A stretch of DNA of 64,000 bases from Typha latifolia (taxonomy: Eukaryota > Streptophyta > Magnoliopsida > Poales > Typhaceae), in the NCBI GenBank assembly GCA_019914945.1, contig CM034101.1, positions 6,459,188 through 6,523,187 of the forward strand, in the 5' to 3' direction. The notes under the pieces are model-generated. The model made no database searches, was not told the DNA's origin, and worked only from the letters and a program-made list of their open reading frames with translations. Shown here piece after piece: positions 46,797-57,775 of this stretch; the stretch's first letter is position 1, and each line of letters opens with the position of its first letter. The position numbers and the translations under genes were made by a program.

Positions 46797-47230
46797 TATC
46801 TATTATTAAAAGGTATAGTGATGCAAATTAGAACTATGTAAATGATAGGTCTAAATCTACAAGTGGGTGGATTTTCACTCTTGATGGTGTTGCTATTTCT
46901 TAGTGGCTTTGGCAGCAATAGGCAAAGAGGTTGAATAGTTACGATATTTTCTGATTGATTCGCTAATGTGGCCAAATTCTATGCCTCATATTTTTATTTA
47001 TTGTAATAGTCAAGCCACTTTGTCATGACCATATAGCAAATCATATAACAGAAAGTCAAAACATATATGTCTTAGACAAAATTCTATGAGACAGCCATTA
47101 TAAGATGAAGTAATCACCGTAGATTATATTTGACCGTGCATAAATTTAGCGAATCCTTTAACTAAAGGCCTTAACAAGAATCTAATTAGAAAAACATCAT
47201 GTGAGATGAGTTTAATATTAGTTAAATAAT
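46797..47230 (+). pseudogene. Decayed copia RNase H, part 2
   Basis: Continues the old copia after the nested insertion: RYSDAN, then DRSKSTSGWIFTLDGVAISW, the classic RNase H pattern of copia, with stops soon after. Confirms that 40474 and 46797 were once adjacent. Confidence 0.8.
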
Positions 47231-47470
47231 ATCACCAAATGATGGCATCCCTACCTAAACCATGGATTTTCATGCTCTAGGTACAAAGGAAATATAAATC
47301 TAGAGGGTGATGATGTAGCACGCTATCTAAACCTACACAAAAATTATTTAATAAGTGCTATGGTCCTGTAACGAACGAGTTTGGACGAGTTAAACCCTTA
47401 ATGGGTGTGTATAATAAGTGTTTAATCTACAAGAGCACACAAAAAAAACTCTACCTATATGAGTGCAAAG

Positions 47471-48054
47471 TAGGGGTGAAAATAGATTGGATTAACTTCG
47501 ACCCGACCCGCTATCCGTCCTGATTCGGATCGGATTTGGATAAAAAATTCATATTTGATTCATATACGGATAGAATTTAAAAAAAAATGGATACGGATTT
47601 AAATACGGGTCAGATATAATTTTTGAATCCGGATACAAATATCGGATATTTGTTTACCCGCATATTTTTTGAATGATTTATATTTTTTAGTTTGCTTATT
47701 TAAATAGTGAATATTGATATTGTTACTAATGATGTGGCATATATTATTTGTAGATATTAATTTCTCTAATTTTATATGTATTTAACATACAAAAAATTTA
47801 ATTTTTGTGAAACTCTTAATATTTTTGTGTTAATTATTCTAAATAAAATATAATACTTTATTTAGAATTCGATCAACACCCGTTTATGATCCGATTCTCT
47901 ATCCGAAAATTATCCATATCCGTTTAGTTAGGATATGGTTTTAATTTTGCTATCCGTCCAATATTCATATGTGAATTCATATCCGGACTAAAAATATGAA
48001 TCCGGATGTAGGTTAAGCACTATCTAGTTGGTATCCGATCCTTTTTCACCCCTA
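47471..48054. mobile_element. Non-autonomous hAT-like MITE
   Basis: 584 bp with inverted ends TAGGGGTGAAAA and TTTTTCACCCCTA, and a perfect 8-bp target duplication GTGCAAAG (47463-47470, 48055-48062), the hAT length. Subterminal regions are packed with CGGAT/ATCCG words, likely transposase contact sites. No ORF. Confidence 0.93.
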
Positions 48055-48360
48055 GTGCAAAGTCATAGTGCTTATGTCAAAGTTTGGTCAACTCATAGTA
48101 TACTCATAAAGTCCAAATCAACACATAGCCATTGACGCACAATTGGGAAGAATATTAAGATTCTGATAAAAATATGTGTGGATTTTCTAGTTGTGTCATA
48201 CATTTTATGTCCATTAACCTACGGATATAATTTTGAGGATTTTACACTATATGAAAATTCAAACCATATGGTATTTTTACTTATGTATCGATATCTTTGT
48301 GTAAACAGTAAGCATTTTGAAATCAAAGTTATTATAATTATTTTAAAATAAGTGGAGGAT

Positions 48361-48833
48361 TGTTAGAAATATTAATTTCTATAATGTTATTTTAAAATAA
48401 ATAAATAATTTTGTGAATGGATAATTAGATAAGGCATACTTTCATAATTATAACTAATTGTTAGTTATTTAAGTAGCAATTGCATCTTTTGGTCTTCTAA
48501 CTACCATAACTAATTTTTAGTTATCTAACTACTAGCATCTTTTAGTTTGTGTCTTTTTATTTTCTATAAATAAGAGATGGTGTTTCTATTTTGAGATATG
48601 AAAAGTCATTAGTGCTTGCTTTTACAATTAACTCTTATTCATATCAAGATTTAATATTGCAAATTGCACCTTGATTCATGTCGGTCTTGTATCTCAAGAA
48701 TATATTATTTTGGTAATTTTCAATCTCAACAAGTGGACTGTAAATTTATTCAAGAATAAGATTTACCTTCGTCTAACTATTGCAAGAGCTTAGTTATTTG
48801 ATTTCATTCAAGTAAACTTTTCAGTTTTCTACA
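48361..48833 (+). repeat. 3' LTR of old copia element
   Basis: 473 bp, TGTTAGAAAT...TTTTCTACA. Compared with the 5' LTR it retains a stretch (about 48520-48590, including TTTCTATAAATAAGAG, a TATA-like box) that is missing there. Confidence 0.82.
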
Positions 48834-48838
48834 ATTAC

Positions 48839-49077
48839 TATTAGCATGCTCTTTGTTAGGGAGAAAGAAAGCTCATAGGCAAATATTTTATTCATTTCAA
48901 AATTGATCAATTACAAAGCTTATGCATATAATTAAGAGGAGAGATATGTGTTAAATTGTATGTAGCTTCAAATATGTAGTAATTTAGGATTTACATAAAT
49001 AAGAACATTCGCATAAGTAAGCAAATACAACCCATAAAAAGGACCTTAAGTAATACCATATGGCAATTTTAAGACTT
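48839..49077. other. Intergenic DNA between two elements
   Basis: About 240 bp of AT-rich sequence without gene or repeat ends. Confidence 0.5.
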
Positions 49078-49385
49078 TAAGACCCTATTTGGATATAATG
49101 TAAAAAATTTCTATGAAGTTTTAGTACCATGGTAAAAGAATAATACATATTTCATTACTATGGAGTCAAAATACTATGGAGTTTTAAAACTATATGGTGT
49201 TTGGATGAGTTAGCTTTTAAAAAATTAGTCGTTGGCAAACTAGCCGTTGCAAAAATAATTTCCAATTTTACTCTCACTAGTTGTTATAAGTATGACAATG
49301 AACTCTATAAATATGACCAATCTTTTCTTAAATAAGAGCATCCACTTATTTCTCAAATTTTTATTTATTTCTACTCTATATATTC

Positions 49386-50544
49386 ATGGATTTGGATCAT
49401 TGGAGGCGAATAAATCAAGAGGATGATGATATGATGTTCATTATTTTTCCAAATTTATTTGATAATCAATCAGATAGATAGTCTTGCCATACATTGATTC
49501 TAACAGGTGCATCATATATTAAAGAAATTCTTGAAGGTCATGAAAGTCATTGCAAAAGTCAATTTCAAATTGATGCTCAAATCTTTCATGCCCTTGTGAA
49601 TTTTCTAAAGAGAGAGATCTTCTTCGTAATACTAGAGGTGTTGAAGTTGAAGAGTAAGTTGCAATATTTTTGTATACGTTATCTCGAAATGCAAGTAAGC
49701 ATGCTATATAAGAAAGATTTCAACATAGTGGTAAAATAGTATCTCGACATTTTAAACAACTATTAGAGGCAATTACTGAAATGACACAAAATTATATGAG
49801 GCCAACAACCATTACACCACCAGAAATACGAAACAATAGCAAATATTTTCCATACTTTAAGGTAAGGATTACTTAAATAAATCTTTATTCTTTTGAATAC
49901 ATTAGAAAATGTTAATTTATTTATTTTTACTATAGGATTGTATTGGTGCTATTGATGGTACGCATGTCCCTATATCAATATCACTAGAAGACCAAGGACC
50001 TTATCGTAATCGTAAAGGAACATTGTCACAAAATGTAATTGTAGTATGTGATTTTAGTCTATGCTTTGTCTACGTAAGAGCTGGATGGGAGGGTTCTATA
50101 TCTGATGCTAAAATTCTATAATCTTCATTAGATCAAGATTTTAGTGTTTTACAAGACAAATATTATCTAGTTGATGCAGGTTATACTAATACACCAAGTT
50201 TATTGCTCCATATAGAGGAGTGCGCTATCATTTGCAAGAATAAATAAGCAAGGCCTAGAGATTACAAAGAATTATTCAACCTTCGACATGCATCTCACAG
50301 TAACTATGTTGAATGCCTCATTGGCATCTTAAAAATGCGCTTCTTGATACTAAAGGTGGCTACTTTTCACCAAATTGGTTCACAAAGAGATATTATTACT
50401 ACAGCCTGTGTGTTACACAATTTTATTAGAATTTATAATGAGGATATGAGATGGCTAAATAATTCTATTACTCAAATTGATGACTACAAAATCATTTTGA
50501 TGTTCCAGAAGGTGATGAAAATTATGGAGAAGATGACAGCATGA
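49386..50544 (+). pseudogene. Harbinger transposase (HARBI1-like nuclease), decayed
   Basis: DDE transposase. Start MDLDHWRRINQEDDD at 49386, then a stop after DNQSDR, then LTGASYIKEILEGHESHC and SQFQIDAQIFHALVNFL. A frameshift falls near 49610-49660. An intron with good signals (49862-49935, AAG|GTAAGG to ACTATAG) precedes DCIGAIDGTHVPI. The three acidic catalytic positions remain visible: Asp in AIDGTH, Asp in YYLVDAGY, Glu in VECLIGILKMRF. The TACVLHNFIR end motif is present. Other stops occur near 50120 and 50245. It is interrupted downstream of its end by the solo LTR, not within the coding part. Confidence 0.88.
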
Positions 50545-50559
50545 ACAATCAATGCACTG

Positions 50560-51339
50560 TGATGCGAACCAGGTCAGATCGGATGACATCAACGGGAGAT
50601 TAAACTCAATGGATTGAGTCTAGTTATCTTATTTGCTTATTTGGTTTAGTTAGAAGGTTAAGATTTTATTTAATTAGCTAAATCTAGCTCTGCATAGTTT
50701 TGGGAAAATATTCGCAAAATATTCTTCAGACGTCCGAATAATATCAAACCAGCTGGATAAGATCTCCAACCTCTAGATGTACAACTTTGGTATTCGTGAT
50801 TTCTCCATATTCAAAATCTATCTATGGCGAAACGATAGATTAATCTGTGAGATAAAGAAGGCTGATTTAGTTAGTTAGCTAGCTTTATCTTGTTGTTTGA
50901 ATTTCAAATCGGATAATCAGAATGTGGATACGATCCGCTCTGAATTTTTACTTCTATAAATAGGAGTGGACATGTATTGATAATTTTATAGAATTGAATT
51001 GAGAGAAATCTGACTTTAGCCAGTTATTATTCTCGTCCTTATCTTTTTACATTAACCATTGAATTGTCTTTATCTTCATAGGAGTAGATCATAACCGTAG
51101 ATCCCCTTTAAGCATATAAACCCTAGTCACCTCCTACCTCCAGCTGACGACCGCCACAACATTAGAAATTACCATTCTGCCATCCCTTACCTATCTCTAC
51201 TATTTTATTTTTATCTTTTCATCCTGACCTCCGATTTAGGTAAACCCAGAGCCATTAGAACCCTAACTCATAAGGCTACCTCCACTTAAATTTTCATAAT
51301 CATCCTACAAATGGATCATTCCAGATCTGGTCTGTAACA
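50560..51339. mobile_element. Solo LTR, 780 bp
   Basis: Ends TGATGCGAACC and CTGTAACA with perfect target duplication CACTG (50555-50559 and 51340-51344). A TATA box TATAAATA lies at 50955-50962 on +. The words GGGAAAATATTCGCAAAATA and ATGTACAACTTTGG resemble the outer part of the gypsy LTRs (5245-5335), which would put it on the minus strand, so orientation is left open. No TTCGAA array is present in it. Confidence 0.9.
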
Positions 51340-51689
51340 CACTGAAGGTGCAATCAAAAGAGATAAAATAGCTCATCAAATGTGGAATTACTACTGTAAC
51401 ATAAGAAGAGCTCATACTACAACATATGCAATATAATCACATGTACATTTGCTTATTAGAGCTTTTCGTACTTCAACAAATTTTTCTATATGCATAATTT
51501 GGTTACTCACATATATAAGATTTGCATTTTTTTTTTATAAAATGAACTTAAAAAAATTCTATCTTCATATTTGTGAGTTCAAAAGAGATTATCCAAAAGG
51601 AAGATAAACATCAACCTATTAAAGATCCAAAATAGTCATAAAAAATTAGAAATAAAAATGAAGCATCCTACAACTCCAAGGTAACTAAT

Positions 51690-52710
51690 GCAACTGAGCC
51701 CTAAGTCAAGTCACCATTCTATTACCTTTGAGAGCCATGAACGTTTCACAATTATCCTTATCTTTAAACACTACAGTTGTTTTCAACATATCTTCATCAG
51801 ATACAAATTCTTCCATTTCACTAAAGACTTCAATACATTTGGTGACAGAGAATGTTGAATTTTTCTTCAGCAAATCTCCGCAAATTTTGGGCTTCAATAT
51901 AACAAGTTGTCTCTTCTTTTTTCATAGCTATATAATCTTGAATATAATCAAATTTAGAACTTTTGGTAGTTTTAGATCTCTTTACTAATCCAAAACCAAC
52001 AACAATAGCTCTTGCATCCCTTCTATCATTTGGGTGTTGCATTTGAGATGAAGGAATTTCAGTATAAGGTATTTGAGTGTATGGCGGGTCCATAGTTGTT
52101 CCATTAGCTTCTTCACATTCCGCTTCCCAATCAAAGTGATGAGGTGATACTCTAGGAGCAGAAATAGTAGGGTCAGGTGATAAATGATGCGCAGGAGTAA
52201 CTGAATGAGATGTTGTTTGCCCTTGTGATTGTATACTAACTCTAACTCCAGTCCTCAGGTCCTCGAGATCATTTACCTTTAGCATATCTCCCTACAAATA
52301 TTTATTTTATAGCATGTTAAAAAGTCAATAACTATATATAATAAGCATGAAGTTTATTACTAAAGAAAATACATACACATGTAGATCATGACATGCTAGA
52401 TAAAAAGGAAAACTTTTCTTATGCCATTTTCTTGCTTCTTTATTTTCTCCAATAGCGGCCTCCAAACTTCATCAGCGACAGTCACCATATGGTTGGTGGA
52501 GTCCCATCCAAATCCACTAAGTTCATATAATTATTTTAGGATTTTAAAATTCCTCTTCAATTACTATTCACAATCTTTGATTTGATTCATAGTCAAATTT
52601 GCTTCAGAAAATTTAGCATTCAACTTATTCAACATTTTACCCTATGCTTCACTAGTCCATGCATTTTGTGCTTATCTTAGAATATCGTAATATGTTAGTA
52701 ATTTTACCAA
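51690..52710 (-). pseudogene. Harbinger-associated Myb/SANT-like protein, decayed
   Basis: On the minus strand from about 52700: NAWTSEA, then KLNAKFSEANLTMNQIKDCE, LSGFGWDSTNHMVTVADEVWRPLLEKIKKQE, the pattern of the plant Myb/SANT-like (Myb_DNA-bind_3) domain, with stops. A second part, 52285-51830, is open for 151 codons (VNDLEDLRTG...YIAMKKEETTCYIEAQ), followed in another frame by the C-terminal piece at 51897-51706. In this superfamily such a protein binds element ends and recruits the transposase. It converges with the transposase, tail to tail. Confidence 0.75.
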
Positions 52711-53773
52711 ATGTGCTTTTTGGATATTATTCTATTTTGCTCTCTTTCTGTTCTTCTTTGATCCTTCACCTATATCATCAATCTAATACATTTGATCATA
52801 CCACTATGATATTAATATTATGAACTTTTAAATAAAAATAATATTGAATAAAGTCACAATGAGAATCCATGGAAGAAATCAAATTATAGAATTCAATGTC
52901 AATTACACAACATCACAAAGAGAATTTATGCAAGCATCTCTACTTCCAATACTTTTAAGATTTAATACATGACAGAGATTAATATTATTTGATTTGGTAC
53001 ATGACAGATACTAAATTTGATTCTATTTGATTAATACTTCCAATACTTTTAACCATTAGTAATTCAATAAAATAAAAAAAAGCATTGAGGGTGTGTGTGT
53101 TGTGAGGGGGTGGGGGAGAGATAATAGCTTTAACTCTTCTCTTCTTTATATAACCCATGAACATCCCACCCGACACCCAACTCCATCTTCTATCTTCCAT
53201 AGAAGCCCCACATTTTTCTCCACTCCTATCATTTTCATTAGCATCTTCTACTCCCCTTATCTATTACTCCCATTCTTTGTGGATGTGTTGGCCTACAAGC
53301 AAAACTGAACAATGATGTAGTTGTCATCTTTGGCAAACCAAGGTAGTTGCTTTATCCTCTCCTCTCCCCTTATTCTAGGGTTTTCTAGAATATAAGAAGG
53401 GCATGAGAGAGAAGGAGAGAAGAAGAGAAGACTAACTAGTGTACATGGTGTTTTCTCCCTCCGACGATGTATTCTCCATCTCCAATTTCGGGTCTATTAA
53501 AGAGAGAAGAAGATATGGGGATAAAAGAGAGATATGGGAACAAAAGAGATGAAAGAAAAAGGAGTCTGGATGATCTCAATTTAAAAAAATATAGAACTTT
53601 GAGTGGATTTTTCTTTTACTCTAGTATTACTATGTTTTAGCTTAATACTGCAATATTATTTTACTACAAAAGGTAATGCTAAACACTCCTATAGTATATT
53701 TTTACCATGGAGTTTAAAATACCATAAAATCCCCTAAATACTATGGTATTGTGAGCATCCAATCAGGGCCTAA

Positions 53774-54469
53774 GTACTTCACAAGACTGTGGAGAGAATG
53801 TAGTTGTATACATGTGCAAAGTGCAAAGGGACTCAACGCTGCAACAATTGGATGCATATGGTGATCACTAGATGAGAAAAGATATATTAAATTAATAGGT
53901 TAGCTGCTACCTACCCATAACCACCTCTACTAGTATTATGCCGATAATAACCCAAAATAGCAGGAAGGTAATAACATTAGTAAATAGGAAAGTAAAGAAA
54001 GAGTCGTCATCCAATAGCAAGAACAAATGAAGAAACTTGCTTCAAAATATGTCATGCCCTCCTTGGAACTTCAAGCCTAGGGGATGGAAGGAGGAACTTC
54101 AAGTCTAGGGGATGGAAGAATGAGAGATAAAAAGAAGAGAAGAGAAGACAAAATAACCCTGAGGACCAAAATCTGCATCTTATCTTGGATAGGCAAAAAG
54201 GGCACTCAAGAACTCATCACCCCCTTCTCAACTCACAAGAAGTAGGAAATGATATAGGAGATCATCTACTTCACAATCCACAAGAGAGAGGAAAATGACC
54301 CCCTTTGTTAGGAAAACCATAATAGAGAGCTAAGTTACCCTATTAGCATGATTATTGTAGTGATCTTCCTGTCACATATTAGTATCTTTCCCTTTGCTCT
54401 CCTAATGGGTCCTTTTTCTTTTTTAAAAATAAACGGCGCTTAAGTAAAGAAAGAGTCGTCATCCAATAT
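53774..54469. other. Intergenic DNA with a long direct repeat
   Basis: No gene seen. A perfect 27-bp direct repeat occurs at 53990-54016 and 54442-54468, and a 20-bp-scale repeat (AACTTCAAG...TAGGGGATGGAAG) at about 54065-54118. The second 27-bp copy ends at the breakpoint of the truncated LTR that follows. Confidence 0.6.
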
Positions 54470-54561
54470 TATATCTGGTTGGTCAAGCCAGCGGCTGGGA
54501 GTGCATGGCCGGCCACGTCGTGCCATGCAAAAATATTTTTTTTAAAGGTTGGGTTGTTATA
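54470..54561 (-). repeat. Truncated 3' LTR fragment (TGTAAC family)
   Basis: Reads TATAACAACCCAACC on the minus strand, then TTTGCATGGCACGACGTGGC, the family start, ending near CTTGACCAACC. The first dinucleotide is TA rather than TG, as in the outer copy at 40475. Confidence 0.85.
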
Positions 54562-54580
54562 TTTTCCTTCTCCCCTTATA
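54562..54580 (-). other. Polypurine tract of LARD-like element
   Basis: AAGGGGAGAAGGAAAA on the minus strand, touching the 3' LTR. Confidence 0.8.
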
Positions 54581-57500
54581 AAAATTTCAACACCGAAATT
54601 TAAATCACACTGGTATTATTAGAAAATCCCCATATCTAGTTCCACTATCTTCTAAGCAAATCGACAATGGTGCAATCTCACTTTTTCAAATTTATAACTT
54701 ATACCACCACAATTAACTCCCTTACAAAATTAAAATTTCTAGATCTAAGTCAGTTAGGTAATTATACCATGACTATAAACATCAATAATACCACTGGTCT
54801 GTAAGGAAGCATACATTCATTCTACAATATAAAAAGTATTGTCATCTATTAAGTGAATCATATTCTACTCCAAAATACCTTAAACTGTCCCAATTTATCA
54901 CTTTTCCTACTAACTACAACAACACAACATCATAATGCCATAATCACCTATGATAATACGATACAACCTATTTAAGTAAATTATCTCTAATCTACTGAAT
55001 ATATACTCCGGTCCCAAACATACTCAATGAATTATCCCTCAATACTATCACTAATACCAAGTAGAATGATAAATACAAGTTATTTCAAGAACATCCAAAA
55101 TATTTAACTCATATTTCTCTTTCTAGAAAAATTATGTCACTAACTGAAACATACTTACCATCAACCGATATCCTCAAAAAATTTAGGCGATAGCACAAAC
55201 TCTCTTATTTAAAGTGCACTGCTCATATGCTTAAACCATTATACAAATTATTAAATAAGTCAATATAAGAGATCACACATATCCATATAAGACTACAATA
55301 TCAACGTGTATTCATAATACATCCTTCAGAATAACATACAGTGCATCAAATCCAACCTATCAATGTAAATCATAATGCAACCTCAAACGAAATTTATATC
55401 CTCTTCTGATTCTCTAGATTATCTTTCTTCTTAATTTGCAATATCTCAAAGGTTAAATCCAAACTATCTCAAGAAATATATATGATAAACTTTATAATGA
55501 TCTTTCTATCAATCATTTCTGTATCCAAACTATTCATTTCTCGATTCACATAATTCCAGTTTGATCATTATCTATTTAATTACTATCACTACTAGTATAT
55601 CCACCAAAATATCACTTAATGATATCGATATTCAGATTCAAAGAATATCTACTGAGTTCTACTAAGTAATCCAATAATGTCTTCAATATGTCGATAGATA
55701 TAATATTCAATTCATAATATTAATCCATTGCCACACAAATATTTACTAATCCATCATACTTGATCTTTAATAATATATACACATATCTTAGACAAATCCA
55801 TAAAATCATTGTACATGAACTAAAGCTACTAAGATTAATCTCCTGAATTGGTAATGCTATTATGATCTACTAATAAAATAACTGACACTAACTGATTCAT
55901 ATAAATTAGAAGACATCCAAAATATAAATTACAACCTTACTAGTATATCTTTCATTTTACTTTAGATCAACTCACAACCTTAACTTTGCAATTCATTAAA
56001 AGATTAAATTTTCACAACTATAATGGAACCAGTCATGAAATCATTATCTCATAATCAAGTATCTTTATTTTAAGACTCAAATGTAAGCCTGTAAATTTTT
56101 ACAATTATTAAGATTAATCTCATCATTCTAAAAGGCTCACTTAATAACCTTTAGTAATAATCGAACATGAAAGTCAACGGTTAAACAAATGCTAAAATAA
56201 TCACTTTCCTATACATCATTATTTGTTTATCTTCTAGCAGTATAATAAACATCTATCGATACACTGAATACGATCCGTCCTATGAAGCAATTAGTTTAAC
56301 TTCTAAACCATCTATCAGTCATAACAAATGATTAAGTCTATAGGCTGTATGAATAACTCTATCAAGTTATCTCTCTAATTAGTATCATCAAAACAACTAA
56401 CATGTCAAAGCATATAATATCTCAATTTAATATCTATGATTAAAAACCAACATATCTCATTCTTAATTAAATCACTTAAACCTCATATTTGTTCAAGAGT
56501 CTCAACTTAATATTTTATCACATCCTCTATATAAAGTCTATTACATATATTGAACAATTTAATCTTATAGCATCATCAAAAATCTTTCTATAACATCATT
56601 AATATCACCTAATAATCATAAAAAAATAAGTCTGTATATTTGTAATTAAAATTCATCAACCAAAACACACGAACATTATGCTATAATATTATTGTCCTCT
56701 AACTCAATGTCCAAAACTAAACTAATAATCAAAATATACTTTCACTATCATCTATGTCATGAGACCATCAACTTAGTAACTATCATTACTCTATATAATT
56801 CCTTTCATTATCATTCTTTCTATCTAATCATATTCACATACTTAGCAGCTACTAAACTAAATCTACTATCGTGTCATCCAGTTTTATATACATTACGTCT
56901 CAACTATTGAAATAATTCATAATCCAATAACTATACCCATGTCATATTTCCTATGCTCATTATCCTCTTTGGTAATCATCAACTTAAAGATTTAAATGAG
57001 TAATCATCTAGTAATATTATTGGATAAACATATCCCTATTAAATCATCCATCTCGTCGATATAATCAAAATTTTATACCTACTAACACAAGTATCTTGCA
57101 AACATAATTTATTATACTAGTCATCCCAAAAATTCTTTTCCATATACAATCTACAATCATATATATTACATCACCTAATATCATTTCCACTATACAAAAT
57201 CATCATATATCTTACTCATCCATCCAAAATCAATAATTGTGACCCTCATAAAGTATTAAAATAGTCTCCCTGCACATATATCTCTTTATATCAATCTCCT
57301 AATCTCAAATATATTCATAAAAGATCAAAAATCCAAAAATGTGTTATATCTGTTTAGAATAACTTTAAATCTACTAATAATAATCCTTCTGCACAAAATA
57401 CATGTCTCCATATGTTTACAAATTTCTACACTTTATCACAACATATGAACATGTCTATATCTCCAATATTATGTTCTACAAACTATAACACATCAACATC

Positions 57501-57756
57501 AATAACATCAATGCATGATTTTAGTAATATCTCTTCCTATTCATTAGTCGCTTAGATAAATTCTTAGTATACTAATATCTCAAATTATTTCTATCAATAT
57601 CGTCAAATATCAAAACTTAATAATCTCAACATCACAACCACGATCTCTATCTCAACCAATTAATATCCCACTTGTAAAGATCGATCACTAGCGTAATAAT
57701 AAAACAAACCGACAACTACTATACTTGATGGTTCGTCAAATCATCCTTAAACCTAA
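54581..57756 (-). other. Non-coding interior of LARD-like element
   Basis: About 3.2 kb without a long ORF in any frame and with strong strand bias: G is rare on the plus strand (C rare on the element's strand). Short AT words dominate. No domain of gag, protease, RT or integrase was recognised. Confidence 0.65.
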
Positions 57757-57768
57757 GCTCTGATACCA
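57757..57768 (-). other. Primer-binding site of LARD-like element
   Basis: TGGTATCAGAGC on the minus strand, seven bases from the LTR edge at 57776; initiator tRNA-Met type. Confidence 0.85.
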
Positions 57769-57775
57769 CCTGAAT

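Larger units (their letters stand above)
37131..48833 (+). mobile_element. Old, heavily decayed Ty1/copia element with nested insertions
   Basis: LTRs 37131-37540 and 48361-48833 are recognisably similar, with target duplication ATTAC at 37126-37130 and 48834-48838. A polypurine-like AGTGGAGGAT sits just before the 3' LTR. Inside are decayed gag, integrase, RT and RNase H. The element is interrupted by a 6.3-kb large solo LTR complex (40475-46791) and a MITE (47471-48054); without them it is about 4.8 kb. It is a different copia family from the 9.9-kb element. Confidence 0.85.
49081..53770. mobile_element. PIF/Harbinger-type DNA transposon, decayed
   Basis: Flanked by the 3-bp target TAA (49078-49080 and 53771-53773), the TWA type used by this superfamily. 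Imperfect inverted ends: left GACCCTATTTGGAT, right (inverted) GGCCCTGATTGGAT. Subterminal regions on both sides carry ACTATGGAGTTT-like words. Inside are two converging pseudogenes, a DDE transposase on + and a Myb/SANT-like protein on -, the pair expected in autonomous members. A 780-bp solo LTR lies between them. Total 4,690 bp, about 3.9 kb without the LTR. Confidence 0.85.
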
